NCBI GenBank assembly: GCA_900321035.1
Contig: ONUH01000006.1
Span: 88,824 to 152,823, forward strand
Reading direction: 5' to 3'
DNA from: an uncultured Selenomonadales bacterium
GTDB taxonomy: Bacteria > Bacillota > Negativicutes > Selenomonadales > Selenomonadaceae
DNA: 64,000 bases
Part shown: positions 44,584-54,351 of the stretch, piece after piece
How the letters are laid out: each line of letters starts with the position of its first letter
Position numbering within the stretch: the stretch's first letter is position 1
Translations under genes and position numbers: made by a program
The notes under the pieces: model-generated
Seen by the model: only the letters and a program-made list of their open reading frames with translations
Told to the model about the DNA's origin: nothing
The model's database searches: none

Positions 44584-45029
44584 GCTTTCGCCCCCGAAAG
44601 GCGGCGAATCACGACCTCCAAGGCCGCCATGTAGCTGTCCGCGCCGAATCCGGCAATCTGCCCCATCACCACGGGCGAGATGACCGAATGATGACGAAAT
44701 TCCTCGCGCTGATGGATATTGGAAAGATGCACCTCGATGACGGGAACGTCGATGGCGGCAATCGCGTCCCGGATCGCCACGCTGTAATGGGTGAACGCCG
44801 CCGCATTCAGGATCACGAAGGCGCACCCTTTTTTCGGCGCTTCCTGCAGCGCGTCCACCAAGACGCCTTCATGGTTCGACTGCAGGAATTCCGCTTCGAT
44901 GCCCGCTTTCTTCGCCCGCGCCGCTATCATCCCATTGACGTCGTCCAGCGTCGTGCGTCCGTAGATTTCCGGCTCCCGCGTCCCCAAAAGATTCAGGTTC
45001 GGCCCGTGCAGGACCAATATTTTTTTCAT
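44580..45029 (-). CDS. aroQ: 3-dehydroquinate dehydratase, type II
   Basis: 149 aa from the ATG at 45029 with GGGGAG 8 bases upstream. Third step of the shikimate pathway. LHGPNLNLLGTREPEIYG contains the catalytic Tyr23. NAAAFTHYSVA and the His-bearing EVHLSNIHQREEFRHHS complete the active site. The other shikimate genes in the window, aroB and aroK, are at 56.8-58.4 kb. Confidence 0.97.
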   Translation of the reverse strand: MKKILVLHGPNLNLLGTREPEIYGRTTLDDVNGMIAARAKKAGIEAEFLQSNHEGVLVDALQEAPKKGCAFVILNAAAFTHYSVAIRDAIAAIDVPVIEVHLSNIHQREEFRHHSVISPVVMGQIAGFGADSYMAALEVVIRRLSGAKA

Positions 45030-45098
45030 GCCGCATCTCCCCCGTTCCGTCATTGTACCGCGCTTTCAGCCCCGTCAAAAGTATCGCTTCGCGCAACA

Positions 45099-45127
45099 TT
45101 TACAAAATCCGTCTGCTATTATATAAT
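45099..45127 (+). promoter_or_regulatory. Promoter of the diguanylate cyclase gene
   Basis: -35 TTTACA (45099-45104), a 17-bp spacer, and consensus -10 TATAAT (45122-45127). The transcript would have a leader of about 155 nt. Confidence 0.75.
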
Positions 45128-45133
45128 AACGAA

Positions 45134-45290
45134 GATAGGTCCGCAACCATGACGATATGCGGACGCATCAAACGAACGTATCTCTGTGGAATTTCCTGTC
45201 CGTCGGAAGCGTCGGACAGCAGGCGGGAATATGCTCCTCGCACGAGGCGCGTATTCCCACATTTCATTTTGCAAGAGGACCTGAGAGAAA
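45134..45290 (+). ncRNA. Structured leader RNA upstream of the GGDEF gene
   Basis: Three successive hairpins are predicted by eye: GTCCGCA/TGCGGAC (about 45139-45165), TGTCCG/CGGACA (about 45199-45220), and a long stem GGGAATATGC...GCGTATTCCC enclosing CCTCG/CGAGG (about 45225-45259), followed by a T-rich stretch. No match to the c-di-GMP riboswitch consensus was recognised. It could be an attenuator or an undescribed regulatory RNA. Confidence 0.45.
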
Positions 45291-46676
45291 ATGGAAAAAA
45301 TTCATCTTTTTACGAATTCGGATGAGAAAGGTTTGTCGCTGAAAAAGCTCAACTACATCATGGTGCTCGCCGCCCTGATCATTTCGGCGGTACTCTTCTT
45401 CGCCATGCGCCAGACCAATTCGACTTACGACCAAGCCCATACCGCCACCCTGCAGCTTCATAAATACGAGGAAACGTCCGCCAATCTGCGTTTCGCTTCC
45501 GATTACCTCACCGAGCAGATTCGGATGTTTGCCGTCACCGGCGACAAAGGCTATCTGGACGAGTACTTCCGGGAAGCTACCGTCACCAAGCGCCGTGACA
45601 GAGCGCTGGCATTGCTCCAGACCCAGCACGGGGATTCGGTGGCTTACGCGGAACTGCAGTCCGCGATGAACGGCTCTCTCTACCTGATGAACATGGAATA
45701 TCACGCCGCCCGGCTCGCCGTGGACGCCTACGGCTACAATCTCGCCGACTACCCGAAGGAAGTGCAGGACGTCCAGCTGTTCCACCACGAAGAAGCGCTT
45801 TCCCCGCAGGAAAAAGGGGAAGCCGCAAAAAATATGCTTTTCAGCGACGAATACAAACGGCAAAAGCAGTATATCATCGGCCACACGGAGAACTGCCTGA
45901 AGGCGCTCGAAAGGGAGATCTGGGAACGGCAAAAGACGGTGGCCGCGGGCCTTGAGCAGCAGATGTTTGTCGAACACGCGCTGACGTTCCTCCTGATCGC
46001 GGTGCTGCTCTGCATCGTGTACCTGACCTCGCGGCTGGTGATCTTCCCGCTGCAAAACTGCGTGCAGCTGATCCGCAAGGATGAGGAAATTCCTGTAAGG
46101 GGAGCCACCGAAATCCGCTTCCTGGCGAAAACGTACAATCAGATCCGGGAGGCGAACATGCGCCGCCGCAAACAGCTCACTTACGACGCGACGCACGACA
46201 AACTGACGACCCTTTACAACCGCCGGGGATTCGACGCCCTGCTGGACGAGCTGGACCTCCGCAGCGCCGCGCTCCTGATCGTTGACCTTGACAATTTCAA
46301 AGGCATCAACGACACCTACGGTCACGACGCGGGCGACAGAGTGCTGATCCGGGTGGCCGATACGCTGATCGAGAACTTTGAAGACGAAGGGTATGTTTGC
46401 CGGTTCGGCGGAGACGAATTCGCGGTCATCATGGAAAACGCGACGCCGTCCATGCAGAATTATCTGAGCGCAAAGATACACGCCATCAACGAAAAGCTCA
46501 AATCCCCGGAAGACGACGTCCCCGCCGTCACGATCAGCGTAGGCGTCTCGTTCTGCAACGGCCACATGGACGTCAAGGATCTCCTGAAATCCGCCGACAC
46601 TTCACTTTACGACGTGAAAGAACACGGCAAGAGCGACGTGCACTTCAGCACCGAAGAGGAAACCGAGACCGCGTAA
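45291..46676 (+). CDS. Membrane diguanylate cyclase (GGDEF)
   Basis: 461 aa. Membrane segments at about 21-40 and 230-250 bound an extracytoplasmic helical sensor domain of about 190 residues. This leads to a short HAMP-like linker and a GGDEF domain (about 295-455). The active-site motif is RFGGDEFAV near residue 373, with YDATHDKLTTLYNRRGFD at the domain start, so it should make cyclic di-GMP. The Rxx D product-inhibition site expected five residues before GGDEF is not present. It stands alone on the plus strand with its own promoter and terminator. Confidence 0.93.
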   Translation: MEKIHLFTNSDEKGLSLKKLNYIMVLAALIISAVLFFAMRQTNSTYDQAHTATLQLHKYEETSANLRFASDYLTEQIRMFAVTGDKGYLDEYFREATVTKRRDRALALLQTQHGDSVAYAELQSAMNGSLYLMNMEYHAARLAVDAYGYNLADYPKEVQDVQLFHHEEALSPQEKGEAAKNMLFSDEYKRQKQYIIGHTENCLKALEREIWERQKTVAAGLEQQMFVEHALTFLLIAVLLCIVYLTSRLVIFPLQNCVQLIRKDEEIPVRGATEIRFLAKTYNQIREANMRRRKQLTYDATHDKLTTLYNRRGFDALLDELDLRSAALLIVDLDNFKGINDTYGHDAGDRVLIRVADTLIENFEDEGYVCRFGGDEFAVIMENATPSMQNYLSAKIHAINEKLKSPEDDVPAVTISVGVSFCNGHMDVKDLLKSADTSLYDVKEHGKSDVHFSTEEETETA

Positions 46677-46688
46677 CAATTACAAAAC

Positions 46689-46726
46689 AAATACCCCAAA
46701 AGCCAATGCAACTTTTGGGGTATTTT
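46689..46726. terminator. Bidirectional terminator
   Basis: Stem AATACCCCAAAAG/CTTTTGGGGTATT with flanking A and T runs, shared by the diguanylate cyclase gene (plus) and acyP (minus). Confidence 0.9.
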
Positions 46727-46735
46727 TGTGCCCTG

Positions 46736-47014
46736 TCACCGTCGAATCTCGAAACCCGTTTCCCCTTCGACGTTCTTGCAGAACTCGAAGGTCATGTGCT
46801 CGACTTTGCAGAAGCCGTTGCCCTCCTGGATGCGTGACTTCAACTCGCCGAACCGCGCCTCGTCGCCCTGCGCCTCCATGACCACCGAGCCGTCCGCCAT
46901 GTTTTTCACCCAGCCCGTGAAGCCAAGCTCCTGCGCGACGTTCTGCACGAAGACGCGGAAACCCACGCCCTGCACCCTGCCCATGAAGCGTCCCCCGTGA
47001 CGAACCGTTTTCAT
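46736..47014 (-). CDS. acyP: Acylphosphatase
   Basis: 92 aa. GRVQGVGFRVFVQNVA contains the phosphate-binding loop and the catalytic Arg, and GWVKNMADGSVVMEAQGD holds the conserved catalytic Asn. Hydrolyses acyl phosphates such as carbamoyl phosphate. It lies 3 bases after the trhP stop, so it is the last gene of the mltG-trmR-trhP-acyP operon. Confidence 0.95.
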   Translation of the reverse strand: MKTVRHGGRFMGRVQGVGFRVFVQNVAQELGFTGWVKNMADGSVVMEAQGDEARFGELKSRIQEGNGFCKVEHMTFEFCKNVEGETGFEIRR

Positions 47015-47017
47015 TGT

Positions 47018-48259
47018 CTATTCCCCCTTTATCGAAACTGTATCTCTTCGCAGTATCGCAAACTGTTCAATCGGCCGCTCCATGCGGATATGCACATGCT
47101 GCTGCGGATGCGGCGCCGCCTCGATGGCCGCGCCGTCCTCGTCCGTCATCTCCGCCAGCGTCTGCCGCCAGCCCTCGCCCTTCGGCTGGAAAATCTCGAT
47201 CTCCTCGCCGACGCGCATATGGTTCCGCTGTTCGACCAGCGCGAAGCCCGACGCCGCGTCGTAGTCCAGCACGAGCCCCACGAAATCCGAGGTCTGCGTA
47301 TAGGACGAGCTGCCGTAGATCTGTGCGGACGCCTGCGCCCCGCCATGAAAGAATCCGTCCGTATAGGCGCGGTGCGAAACCTTGTCCAGCTCCTCGAGCC
47401 ACGCCGGAGCCACCGCAAAGGTTTCCGGCGCGTCAAAATACGCGTCGAGCGCCATGCGGTACGCCTTCGTGACGCTGGCGACGTAATGGACGCTTTTCAT
47501 GCGCCCCTCGATTTTCAGGCTGTCCACGCCACTCTCGACGACCTCCGCCAGATACGGCAGCAGGCAGAGATCCTTCGAGTTGAAAATGTAAGTGCCCCGA
47601 CCGTCCTCTTCGACGGGAAAATACTGTCCCGGCCGCGTCTCTTCCATCAGCGCGTACTTCCAGCGGCACGCCTGCGCACAGTCGCCCCGGTTCGCGTCGC
47701 GGCCCGTGAAATAATTGCTCATCAGGCAGCGGCCGGAATAGGAAACGCACATCGCGCCGTGCACGAACATTTCCAGCTCCACTCCGCAGCGCGCGCGAAT
47801 CTCCCGTATCTCATCCACGGAAAGCTCCCGTGCCAGCACCACGCGCTCCGCGCCGAGCCGCGCCCACGCCTCCGCCGCCGCGTAATTCACCGTGTTCGCC
47901 TGCGTGCTGATATGCACGGGCAAATCCGGCACGGCCTCCCGCGCCGCGGAAAACACACCGAGATCGGAAACCAGTATCGCGTCCGCGCCGATGGACTGCA
48001 AATACCGAAGATACGCAGGCAACGCGGAAAACTCCTCATTGTGCGGATAGACGTTGACCGTCACATAAATCCTCCTGCCGCGTTCATGGGCAAACCGCGC
48101 CGCCTCCGCCAGTTCCTCACGGGAGAAATTGCCGCCCTGCGCCCGAAGCCCGTATGCCTCGCCGCCTAAATAGACGGCGTCCGCGCCGTAAAGGAACGCC
48201 ATCTTCAGTTTTTCCATGTTGCCGGCAGGAGCCAAGAGCTCCGGCTTTTTTCGTTTCAT
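47018..48259 (-). CDS. trhP: Peptidase U32 family tRNA hydroxylation protein (TrhP-like)
   Basis: 413 aa from the ATG at 48259, overlapping the upstream gene as ATGA. N-terminal PELLAPAGNMEKLKMAFLYGADAVYLGG, EMFVHGAMCVSYSGRCLMSNY and GDCAQACRWKY are hallmarks of the U32 family, with cysteines likely to bind an Fe-S cluster. In B. subtilis the yrrN/yrrO proteins in this same neighbourhood make 5-hydroxyuridine in tRNA. Here only one long copy is present, followed by acyP. The assignment to TrhP rests on synteny with trmR and mltG. Confidence 0.85.
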   Translation of the reverse strand: MKRKKPELLAPAGNMEKLKMAFLYGADAVYLGGEAYGLRAQGGNFSREELAEAARFAHERGRRIYVTVNVYPHNEEFSALPAYLRYLQSIGADAILVSDLGVFSAAREAVPDLPVHISTQANTVNYAAAEAWARLGAERVVLARELSVDEIREIRARCGVELEMFVHGAMCVSYSGRCLMSNYFTGRDANRGDCAQACRWKYALMEETRPGQYFPVEEDGRGTYIFNSKDLCLLPYLAEVVESGVDSLKIEGRMKSVHYVASVTKAYRMALDAYFDAPETFAVAPAWLEELDKVSHRAYTDGFFHGGAQASAQIYGSSSYTQTSDFVGLVLDYDAASGFALVEQRNHMRVGEEIEIFQPKGEGWRQTLAEMTDEDGAAIEAAPHPQQHVHIRMERPIEQFAILRRDTVSIKGE

Positions 48260-48873
48260 GCGTCCCTCCGCGATACGGCCATGCCGTCGCCCTCCGGGAA
48301 AATCTCGGTCCGAAAGCCCGGCGCGGCGCGGACGATCCGCAAATACTCCCGAAGCCGAAGCACCATCGTCCGATACGAATGCTTCGGCCATATCTCGCTG
48401 CCCTCGCCCTCGACGAGCCCGCGAAACAGCACGTTGTCCGCCGCGACGACGGCCCGCGGCGTCAAAAGCGGCTGCACGCCGAGCCAGAAATCGGGATAGC
48501 GCGACTTCGCCGCGTCGATGAAGACGAAATCAAACGCGCCCGAAAGGGTAGGCAGCAGCTTTTCCGCCTCGCCGACAAGCACCGTGGCCCGCGCTTCGTA
48601 ATTCTCCCCCGCGCGGCGAAAGAATCCGCGCGCCGTCTCCGCCGTCTCCGCGTCCCGTTCGATTGTCACGATTTCCGCCTCCGGCGATTCCCGAAGCGCC
48701 AAAAGCGCCGAATAGCCGATGGCCGTGCCAAGCTCCAGTATCCGGCGCGGCGCCGCCGCCCGCACCGTCCGTAAAAACACGGGGCGCGCCGCCTCCGTCA
48801 AAATCGGCACCTGGCGCGCCCGCGCATACGCTTCCATCTCCTGAAGCAGATTCTCTATCGTCTCCGCCATCAC
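48256..48873 (-). CDS. trmR: tRNA 5-hydroxyuridine methyltransferase (TrmR/YrrM-like)
   Basis: 205 aa SAM-dependent O-methyltransferase of family 3. RRILELGTAIGYSALLAL is motif I, VTIERDAETAETARG motif II, and FDFVFIDAAKSRYPDFW carries the metal-binding Asp. In B. subtilis the equivalent gene methylates 5-hydroxyuridine in tRNA wobble position 34, and the neighbour trhP would supply its substrate. It overlaps both mltG upstream and trhP downstream by 4 bases. Confidence 0.88.
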   Translation of the reverse strand: MMAETIENLLQEMEAYARARQVPILTEAARPVFLRTVRAAAPRRILELGTAIGYSALLALRESPEAEIVTIERDAETAETARGFFRRAGENYEARATVLVGEAEKLLPTLSGAFDFVFIDAAKSRYPDFWLGVQPLLTPRAVVAADNVLFRGLVEGEGSEIWPKHSYRTMVLRLREYLRIVRAAPGFRTEIFPEGDGMAVSRRDA

Positions 48874-49946
48874 CGCACGCGATTGACGATTTCCAAATGC
48901 TCGCTGTAACTCTTCGAGTAATGGTTATGTCCGCCCCGGTCCGCCACGAAATACAGGTAATCGGTGTCGGCAGGTTCCAGCACTGCCTTGATGGACGCGA
49001 TGCCCGGATTCGCGATCGGTCCCGGCGGCAGTCCATAATGCTGATACGTATTGTACGGCGACTCGATCTCCGTGTCCTTGTAAGTCACGTCCTCCTTCGG
49101 CGCGTCCAGCAGATACTGAATGGTCGTATCCGACTGCAGCGGCATATTGAGTTCCAGCCGCTTCAAAAACACCTGGGCTATCTTCGGGCGGTCCTCCTCG
49201 AACCGCGCCTCCTTTTCCACCAAGGACGCCAGCGTGATCAGCTCGTAAATGGTAAGGTCCTGTTTTCTCGCCTGTTCGCGCATCTCTTCCGTCAGGCGTT
49301 CGTCAAAGTTGTGGGTCATCATCTGCATGATCGCTTCGGGCGCCGTCCCCGGTTCCACCTCGTACGTGTCCGGGAACAGGAAGCCCTCCGCGCGGTAGAT
49401 TGCCTGTCGGTGCGCCTGCATATAACGGTACGGGCCGAAGGTTTTCGCTTTTTCCAGGAATTCCTTTCCGGACACGATGCCCTCGCTTTCCAGCCGCGCG
49501 GCAATCTCCCGTACCGAAAAGCCCTCGGGAATCGTGAACCGCATCATCGAGGCCTCTCCGCCGACCAGCACGTCCAACGCCTCCCGGATCGGCATATTGA
49601 CATACATGTGATACGTTCCCGCCTTGAACTGCCCCTCCGAGCCGCCCAGCTTCGCAATCAGCCAAAACTTCTGCCGGCTGCCGATGACGCCGCGCTCCTC
49701 CAACATTTTCCCGATGTCGGTGGCCGTCATTCCGGGCTGAACGTTGACATACACGCTCAGCCGTTCTCCCGATGCGACCGTCCCGCCCCGGTCTCCGAAA
49801 AGCGCGTAGGTCAATATCCCTGAAATGGTCAACAAGATAGCAATCAAAAGAAACAAGAACTTACGCGTCACCGAAGTGTCCGGCAAATCCATTTTCTGCA
49901 GTTTATCGATGCACGCATCCAAAAAATCGCTCAGCCATTGAGACAT
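48870..49946 (-). CDS. mltG: Endolytic murein transglycosylase MltG
   Basis: 358 aa from the ATG at 49946 (AGGAG 8 bases upstream; a first ATG at 49952 is too close). One membrane segment at about 29-50 and a LysM-like region follow. The YceG domain has YRAEGFLFPDTYEV, the catalytic Glu in LASLVEKEA, and SPYNTYQHYGLPPGPIANPG near the end. It cuts nascent glycan strands in the periplasm. It heads the mltG-trmR-trhP-acyP operon. Confidence 0.95.
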   Translation of the reverse strand: MSQWLSDFLDACIDKLQKMDLPDTSVTRKFLFLLIAILLTISGILTYALFGDRGGTVASGERLSVYVNVQPGMTATDIGKMLEERGVIGSRQKFWLIAKLGGSEGQFKAGTYHMYVNMPIREALDVLVGGEASMMRFTIPEGFSVREIAARLESEGIVSGKEFLEKAKTFGPYRYMQAHRQAIYRAEGFLFPDTYEVEPGTAPEAIMQMMTHNFDERLTEEMREQARKQDLTIYELITLASLVEKEARFEEDRPKIAQVFLKRLELNMPLQSDTTIQYLLDAPKEDVTYKDTEIESPYNTYQHYGLPPGPIANPGIASIKAVLEPADTDYLYFVADRGGHNHYSKSYSEHLEIVNRVR

Positions 49947-49978
49947 TCCCATCTCTCCTTGCTCGCATATTCCTATCT

Positions 49979-50007
49979 ATTATACGAAAAAGAAGCGAAG
50001 AATACAA
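49979..50007 (-). promoter_or_regulatory. Promoter of the mltG operon
   Basis: Minus-strand -35 TTGTAT (50002-50007), a 17-bp spacer and consensus -10 TATAAT (49979-49984), about 30 bases upstream of mltG. Confidence 0.75.
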
Positions 50008-50042
50008 GACGAGAAGAAACCGCCGAACAAGCCGCTCCCGAC

Positions 50043-52859
50043 TTATTCGGCGGTCTCTCCCAACCCTGCCAGAATCTTCTCCGCTTCCTCTTTCATCACG
50101 AGGATTTCTCTCGGCTTGCTGCCGACGTTCGGGCCGACGATGCCCAGTTCTTCCATCGTGTCGATGAGGCGCCCCGCCCGCGTGTAGCCGATGCGAAAAC
50201 GCCGCTGGATGCTCGACGTGGACGCCTGCCCCGTCGCCAGCACGAGTTCGACGGCCTTCTCCAAAAGTTCGTCCTGCTGCGACGCTTTTCCTTTGGATTT
50301 TTCCTTGTCGTCCGCGCTCTCCTCCGCCGCCTCCGTAAAGCGGATGATTTCCTCGTCCGGCTCCGGCTCCTCGCCCTGCGACCGGACAAATTCCAGGAGC
50401 CGCTCAATCTCCTCGTCGCTGATGAAAGCGCCCTGCACACGCATGGGCTTCGCCGCGCCGATGGGATAAAAGAGCATGTCGCCTTTGCCGAGGAGCTTTT
50501 CCGCGCCGCCCGTGTCGAGGATCGTCCGCGAGTCGATCTGCGACGAGACGGCAAAGGAAATGCGGGACGGGATATTCGTCTTGATGGTGCCCGTGATGAC
50601 GTCCACCGACGGTCTTTGCGTCGCCAGCACCAAATGGATGCCCGCGGCGCGCGCCTTCTGCGCGAGACGGAAAATCGCTTCCTCCACGTCCTTCGGCGCC
50701 ACCATCATGAGATCCGCCAGCTCGTCGATGATAATGACGATGGCAGGCATCTTCTCTTCCGGCACGGCGGCGTTGTAATCCGCCATTTTCTTGACGCTGA
50801 GCTCGGCGAACTTCGCGTACCGCTTTTCCATTTCCTGCACGGCCCAGTTCAGCACCGATGCCGCTTTTTTCGAATCCGTGACCACGGGGACCATCAGATG
50901 CGGGATGCCGTTGTAGTTGGAAAGCTCGACCATCTTCGGGTCGATCATGATGAACTTGACTTCGTCGGGCCGCGCTTTGAACAGGATGCTCGTAATCAGC
51001 GTATTGACGCAGACCGACTTGCCCGAGCCCGTCGCGCCCGCAATCAAAAGATGCGGCATCGCCCCGAGGTCGGCGAAGATTGCCTGTCCCGCGATGTCGA
51101 TGCCGAGGCCGACGGTCAGCGGGGATTCCGCCTGCAGGAAGCCTTCGTCTTCGAGGACGTCGCGAAGCGTCACGCCCTCCAGCGTCCTGTTCGGCACTTC
51201 GACGCCGATGGCCGCCTTGCCAGGCACCGGCTCGATGCGCACGGAAAAGGCCGCCAGCGCCAGCGCCAGATCGTCGGCGAGATTCTCGATCTTCGAGACC
51301 TTCACGCCCGGCGCAGGCTTCAGTTCGTACCGCGTAACCGCCGGGCCGTGGCAGGCGTTGATGATGTCCGCCTTCACGCGGAAATCCTCCAGAGTCTTGG
51401 CCAATACCCGCGCATTCTCGCTGATTTCCCGTTCCAATTCGCCGTCCCGCTCTGCCGGACGCTTTTCCAGTATCTCGGAGATTTTCGGAAGCCGGTACTC
51501 TTTCTCGCCCTCGTCCTCCGCTTCCTCCGCTTCATCCAAGAAGTCCTCGTGCCCCAGCGCGCGGCTCATGGCCCGCGCCAGCGCGTCCCGCTCCTCCTCC
51601 GGGGAAAGCCGTTCCTCTTCGGGCGCTGTCTCTTCCGGCTTCGCTTCCCGGCTGTATTCAATGGAAAATCCGGCCGTCGGCGCTTCCTCAGAATCTGCAG
51701 CGTCCGCCGTCTCGGTTTCGACCGACGCGGATTCTGCCTCCTCAACGGCTTCGCCTGGCGTCTCCGTTTCCGCAAGCGGAGCATCCTGTCCGTCCTCCGC
51801 CCCGTCTTCATCATTGGAAAGGCTCTCAGCAGGCGAAACGTCTCCCGCATCCGCCGCCGTTTCCTCTGCTGGCACGACAGGGACCGCACCTTCCGCCCCT
51901 GACAGGACGGCGGCCGCCTCGGGAACAGGCTCCGCGATTTCCTGCGGTTCCTCCGTCGACTGGGTTTCTTCCGGTTTCATCGCCGCCATGCGGGTCCGCG
52001 CCTCCGACCGCCGCCGCAGCCGTGCCAAAAAGCCTTCCCGTGCGGGCGTTCCCTGTTTCGGACGCGCCACGACCATGGACGCCTTCGGCTCCGCGGGGGT
52101 CTCTCCTCCGGCGACCGGCGACGCGCTCTCCTCGGTGAAATGATCGTCTAAATTCTGATCGTAAACGACGCCCTTTCGAGCGTCCGCCGCAATTTCCGCC
52201 AGGGCCGGAACGGGAGCCGTCGTTTTTTCCTGTTTCTCTTCCGCGGCGCGGCGCGCTTCCTCTTCCGCCCGCCGCCGTTCCCTCCGCTCTTCGATGCGTT
52301 CCCGTGCCGACACTAAAGCCGTCCGCGCCGTGTCCCGCGTTTTCAAGATTCCGGAAGACAGCGACCATTTCGTCGTCCAGAGGAACGACCCCAATAGTCC
52401 CGCGAGCACCACCACCAGTCCGCCGCTGACGCCGACGAACTTTCGGAGCAGGAACAACAGCCCGCCGCCCAAGAGTCCGCCCCCCGTCGGGAGGCTCTCC
52501 GGCAAGATCTCCGCGCCGGGCTGCACCGCGAAATGGTGATAAAACGCCAGCGCGAACGACATCAGCCCCACAAAGCCGAAAATGCCGGAGGCATATTTCG
52601 CCTCCTGATGCTTCATGACGCAGACGCCGCCGAACCACAGCAGCGCCAGGACGAAAATCCAGCTCCCGACGCCGAAGCAATAGCGGAAGAACCGCGCCAG
52701 CCACAGTCCGACAAATCCGGCGTTGAAGCCTAAAAGACCGCACAACGAAAGGACCGCCACCGCCGCGAGGGCGATGCCGATCAATTCGTATCTGCGCCGT
52801 ATGGTCGCTTCGTCAACCTTCGTCCGCAGCGACTTTTTTCCGGTCTTCTTTTTCTTCAA
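50043..52859 (-). CDS. ftsK: DNA translocase FtsK/SpoIIIE
   Basis: 938 aa with a TTG start at 52859 (AGGTGA eight bases upstream). Four membrane segments lie in the first 180 residues. An acidic Ala/Glu/Pro-rich linker (about 200-430) follows. The motor domain has Walker [17 protein letters not shown] near residue 606 and Walker [13 protein letters not shown]. The C-terminal winged-helix gamma domain ([20 protein letters not shown]) reads orientation sequences. It clears the septum of chromosomal DNA and activates dimer resolution. It lies directly after mtaD. Confidence 0.97.
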   Translation of the reverse strand: MKKKKTGKKSLRTKVDEATIRRRYELIGIALAAVAVLSLCGLLGFNAGFVGLWLARFFRYCFGVGSWIFVLALLWFGGVCVMKHQEAKYASGIFGFVGLMSFALAFYHHFAVQPGAEILPESLPTGGGLLGGGLLFLLRKFVGVSGGLVVVLAGLLGSFLWTTKWSLSSGILKTRDTARTALVSARERIEERRERRRAEEEARRAAEEKQEKTTAPVPALAEIAADARKGVVYDQNLDDHFTEESASPVAGGETPAEPKASMVVARPKQGTPAREGFLARLRRRSEARTRMAAMKPEETQSTEEPQEIAEPVPEAAAVLSGAEGAVPVVPAEETAADAGDVSPAESLSNDEDGAEDGQDAPLAETETPGEAVEEAESASVETETADAADSEEAPTAGFSIEYSREAKPEETAPEEERLSPEEERDALARAMSRALGHEDFLDEAEEAEDEGEKEYRLPKISEILEKRPAERDGELEREISENARVLAKTLEDFRVKADIINACHGPAVTRYELKPAPGVKVSKIENLADDLALALAAFSVRIEPVPGKAAIGVEVPNRTLEGVTLRDVLEDEGFLQAESPLTVGLGIDIAGQAIFADLGAMPHLLIAGATGSGKSVCVNTLITSILFKARPDEVKFIMIDPKMVELSNYNGIPHLMVPVVTDSKKAASVLNWAVQEMEKRYAKFAELSVKKMADYNAAVPEEKMPAIVIIIDELADLMMVAPKDVEEAIFRLAQKARAAGIHLVLATQRPSVDVITGTIKTNIPSRISFAVSSQIDSRTILDTGGAEKLLGKGDMLFYPIGAAKPMRVQGAFISDEEIERLLEFVRSQGEEPEPDEEIIRFTEAAEESADDKEKSKGKASQQDELLEKAVELVLATGQASTSSIQRRFRIGYTRAGRLIDTMEELGIVGPNVGSKPREILVMKEEAEKILAGLGETAE

Positions 52860-52880
52860 CGCAAAATCACCTGAATTGTC

Positions 52881-54155
52881 TTATTTCGCGGAAATCCGTT
52901 CCGCGCAGCGGTTCGCCTCGAACAGCACCCGCTCCTCGTCCAGCGTCAGCAGCCGCTTCTTCTCCATCAGCATCCTGCCTGCGACCATCACCGTATCCAC
53001 GTCGGCGCTGCTCGCCGCGTACACCAGCAGCGAAACGAGGTCGAACTTCGGCGTCCATGCCGCGCCGCCCATGTCGAACAGCACGACGTCCGCCTGGCAG
53101 CCAGCCTCGATTTTGCCGATGTTCTTGAGCCCCACGGCCTTCGCGCCGTATTCTGTCCCCATGCGGACCGCCTCCAGCGCCGGAACGGCCAGCGGGTCGA
53201 GGGTATCCACCTTGTGCAGCAGCGCCGCGAGACGGATTTCCTCGAGCATATCGAGATTGTTGTTGCTGGACGTGCCGTCGGTGCCGAGGCCGACGCAGAC
53301 GCCCGCTTTCAAGAGCTTCGGTACCGGCGCGATGCCGCTGGCCAGCTTCATATTGCTGCCCGGGTTGTGCGCGGCACGGGTATTATACTTTTTCATCAAT
53401 GCGATGTCTTCATCCGACAGATGCACGCAATGGGCGCCGAGAACGCCGCAGTCGAGAATCCCCGTCTCCTCCATCAGAGCGATTGGCGTTTTCCCGTAAT
53501 CCTTCAGGCAGTTTTCCACCTCGCCCTTCGTCTCGGCCAGATGGATATGCACTTCGGCCTTGCGCTCCTTCGCGATTTTCGCAACCCGGCGCAGGAAATC
53601 CGGCGGGCAGGTGTAAGGCGCGTGGGGACCGAACATCACCGTGATACGGCCGTCGCCCGCGCCGTGGTAGTCGTCGAACAGCTTTAGGTTCTCCTCCAGC
53701 GCAGCCTCGCCGTTCGGCGCGGAGCCGATGATGCCCCGCGACAACACGGCGCGAAGGCCGGAATCTATCGCTACCTCGGCTACCTTTTCCATATCGCCGT
53801 ACATATCGGCAAAGGTCGTAGTGCCGGTGCGGATCATCTCCACCGCCGCCAGCATCGCGCCCCAATAGATATCGTCCTTCTTCATCTTCGCCTCGATGGG
53901 CCAGATCTTGTTTTGCAGCCAGTCCATCAGGTTCATGTCGTCGGCGTAGCTGCGGAGCAGCGTCATCGACGCGTGGGTGTGGGCGTTGACAAATCCCGGC
54001 ACGGCAAACTTGCCCTTGCCGTCGATTACCGTATCGGCGGCAAAGTCTTTCGCGTCGCCGACCTTCGCGATTTTCGCGCCGTCAATCGCGATATCCGTTT
54101 CCTTCACTTTCCCTTCCGGCAAAAGCACGGATGCGTTCTTGATGAGTGTTTTCAT
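52881..54155 (-). CDS. mtaD: 5-methylthioadenosine/S-adenosylhomocysteine deaminase
   Basis: 424 aa amidohydrolase. Metal ligands: PGFVNAHTHASM, HIHLAETKGE, GAHCVHLSDED and GTDGTSSNNNLDM, the last typical of the MTA/SAH deaminase group. It deaminates methylthioadenosine or S-adenosylhomocysteine to inosine derivatives. It lies downstream of ahcY, which also consumes S-adenosylhomocysteine, supporting this specificity over other amidohydrolases. The two genes are now separated by 200 bases of repeats. Confidence 0.9.
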   Translation of the reverse strand: MKTLIKNASVLLPEGKVKETDIAIDGAKIAKVGDAKDFAADTVIDGKGKFAVPGFVNAHTHASMTLLRSYADDMNLMDWLQNKIWPIEAKMKKDDIYWGAMLAAVEMIRTGTTTFADMYGDMEKVAEVAIDSGLRAVLSRGIIGSAPNGEAALEENLKLFDDYHGAGDGRITVMFGPHAPYTCPPDFLRRVAKIAKERKAEVHIHLAETKGEVENCLKDYGKTPIALMEETGILDCGVLGAHCVHLSDEDIALMKKYNTRAAHNPGSNMKLASGIAPVPKLLKAGVCVGLGTDGTSSNNNLDMLEEIRLAALLHKVDTLDPLAVPALEAVRMGTEYGAKAVGLKNIGKIEAGCQADVVLFDMGGAAWTPKFDLVSLLVYAASSADVDTVMVAGRMLMEKKRLLTLDEERVLFEANRCAERISAK

Positions 54156-54198
54156 GTTTTTCTCCTTAGTACTGCATCATAGCTAATCAAACGAACTT

Positions 54199-54351
54199 GC
54201 CTTCCCCTTGAGGGGAAGGTGTCAGCCGAAGGCTGACGGATGAGGTGTTAAGCAGGCCGGTGAGAGCAAACAAACGTTTATTCCAGCACACCCACTGCCT
54301 ACAACGGTCCCTATGACAATCCAGCAGACTGTCACGCCCCTCAAGTGAAGG
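54199..54351. repeat. Palindromic units between ahcY and mtaD
   Basis: An intact forward unit at 54199-54248 (GCCTTCCCC/GGGGAAGG hairpin, GTCAGCC/GGCTGAC hairpin, then GGATGAGGTG). A decayed reverse unit at 54312-54351 contains a damaged form of the 25-bp palindrome (TGACAATCCA...AGACTGTCACG). They occupy the 200-bp gap inside what looks like an ahcY-mtaD operon. Confidence 0.8.

Noticed and set aside
45053..45325. 90-codon frame covering the leader of the diguanylate cyclase gene
   Set aside because: It overlaps the start of the real gene out of frame and starts upstream of the promoter; the region is better explained as a structured leader.
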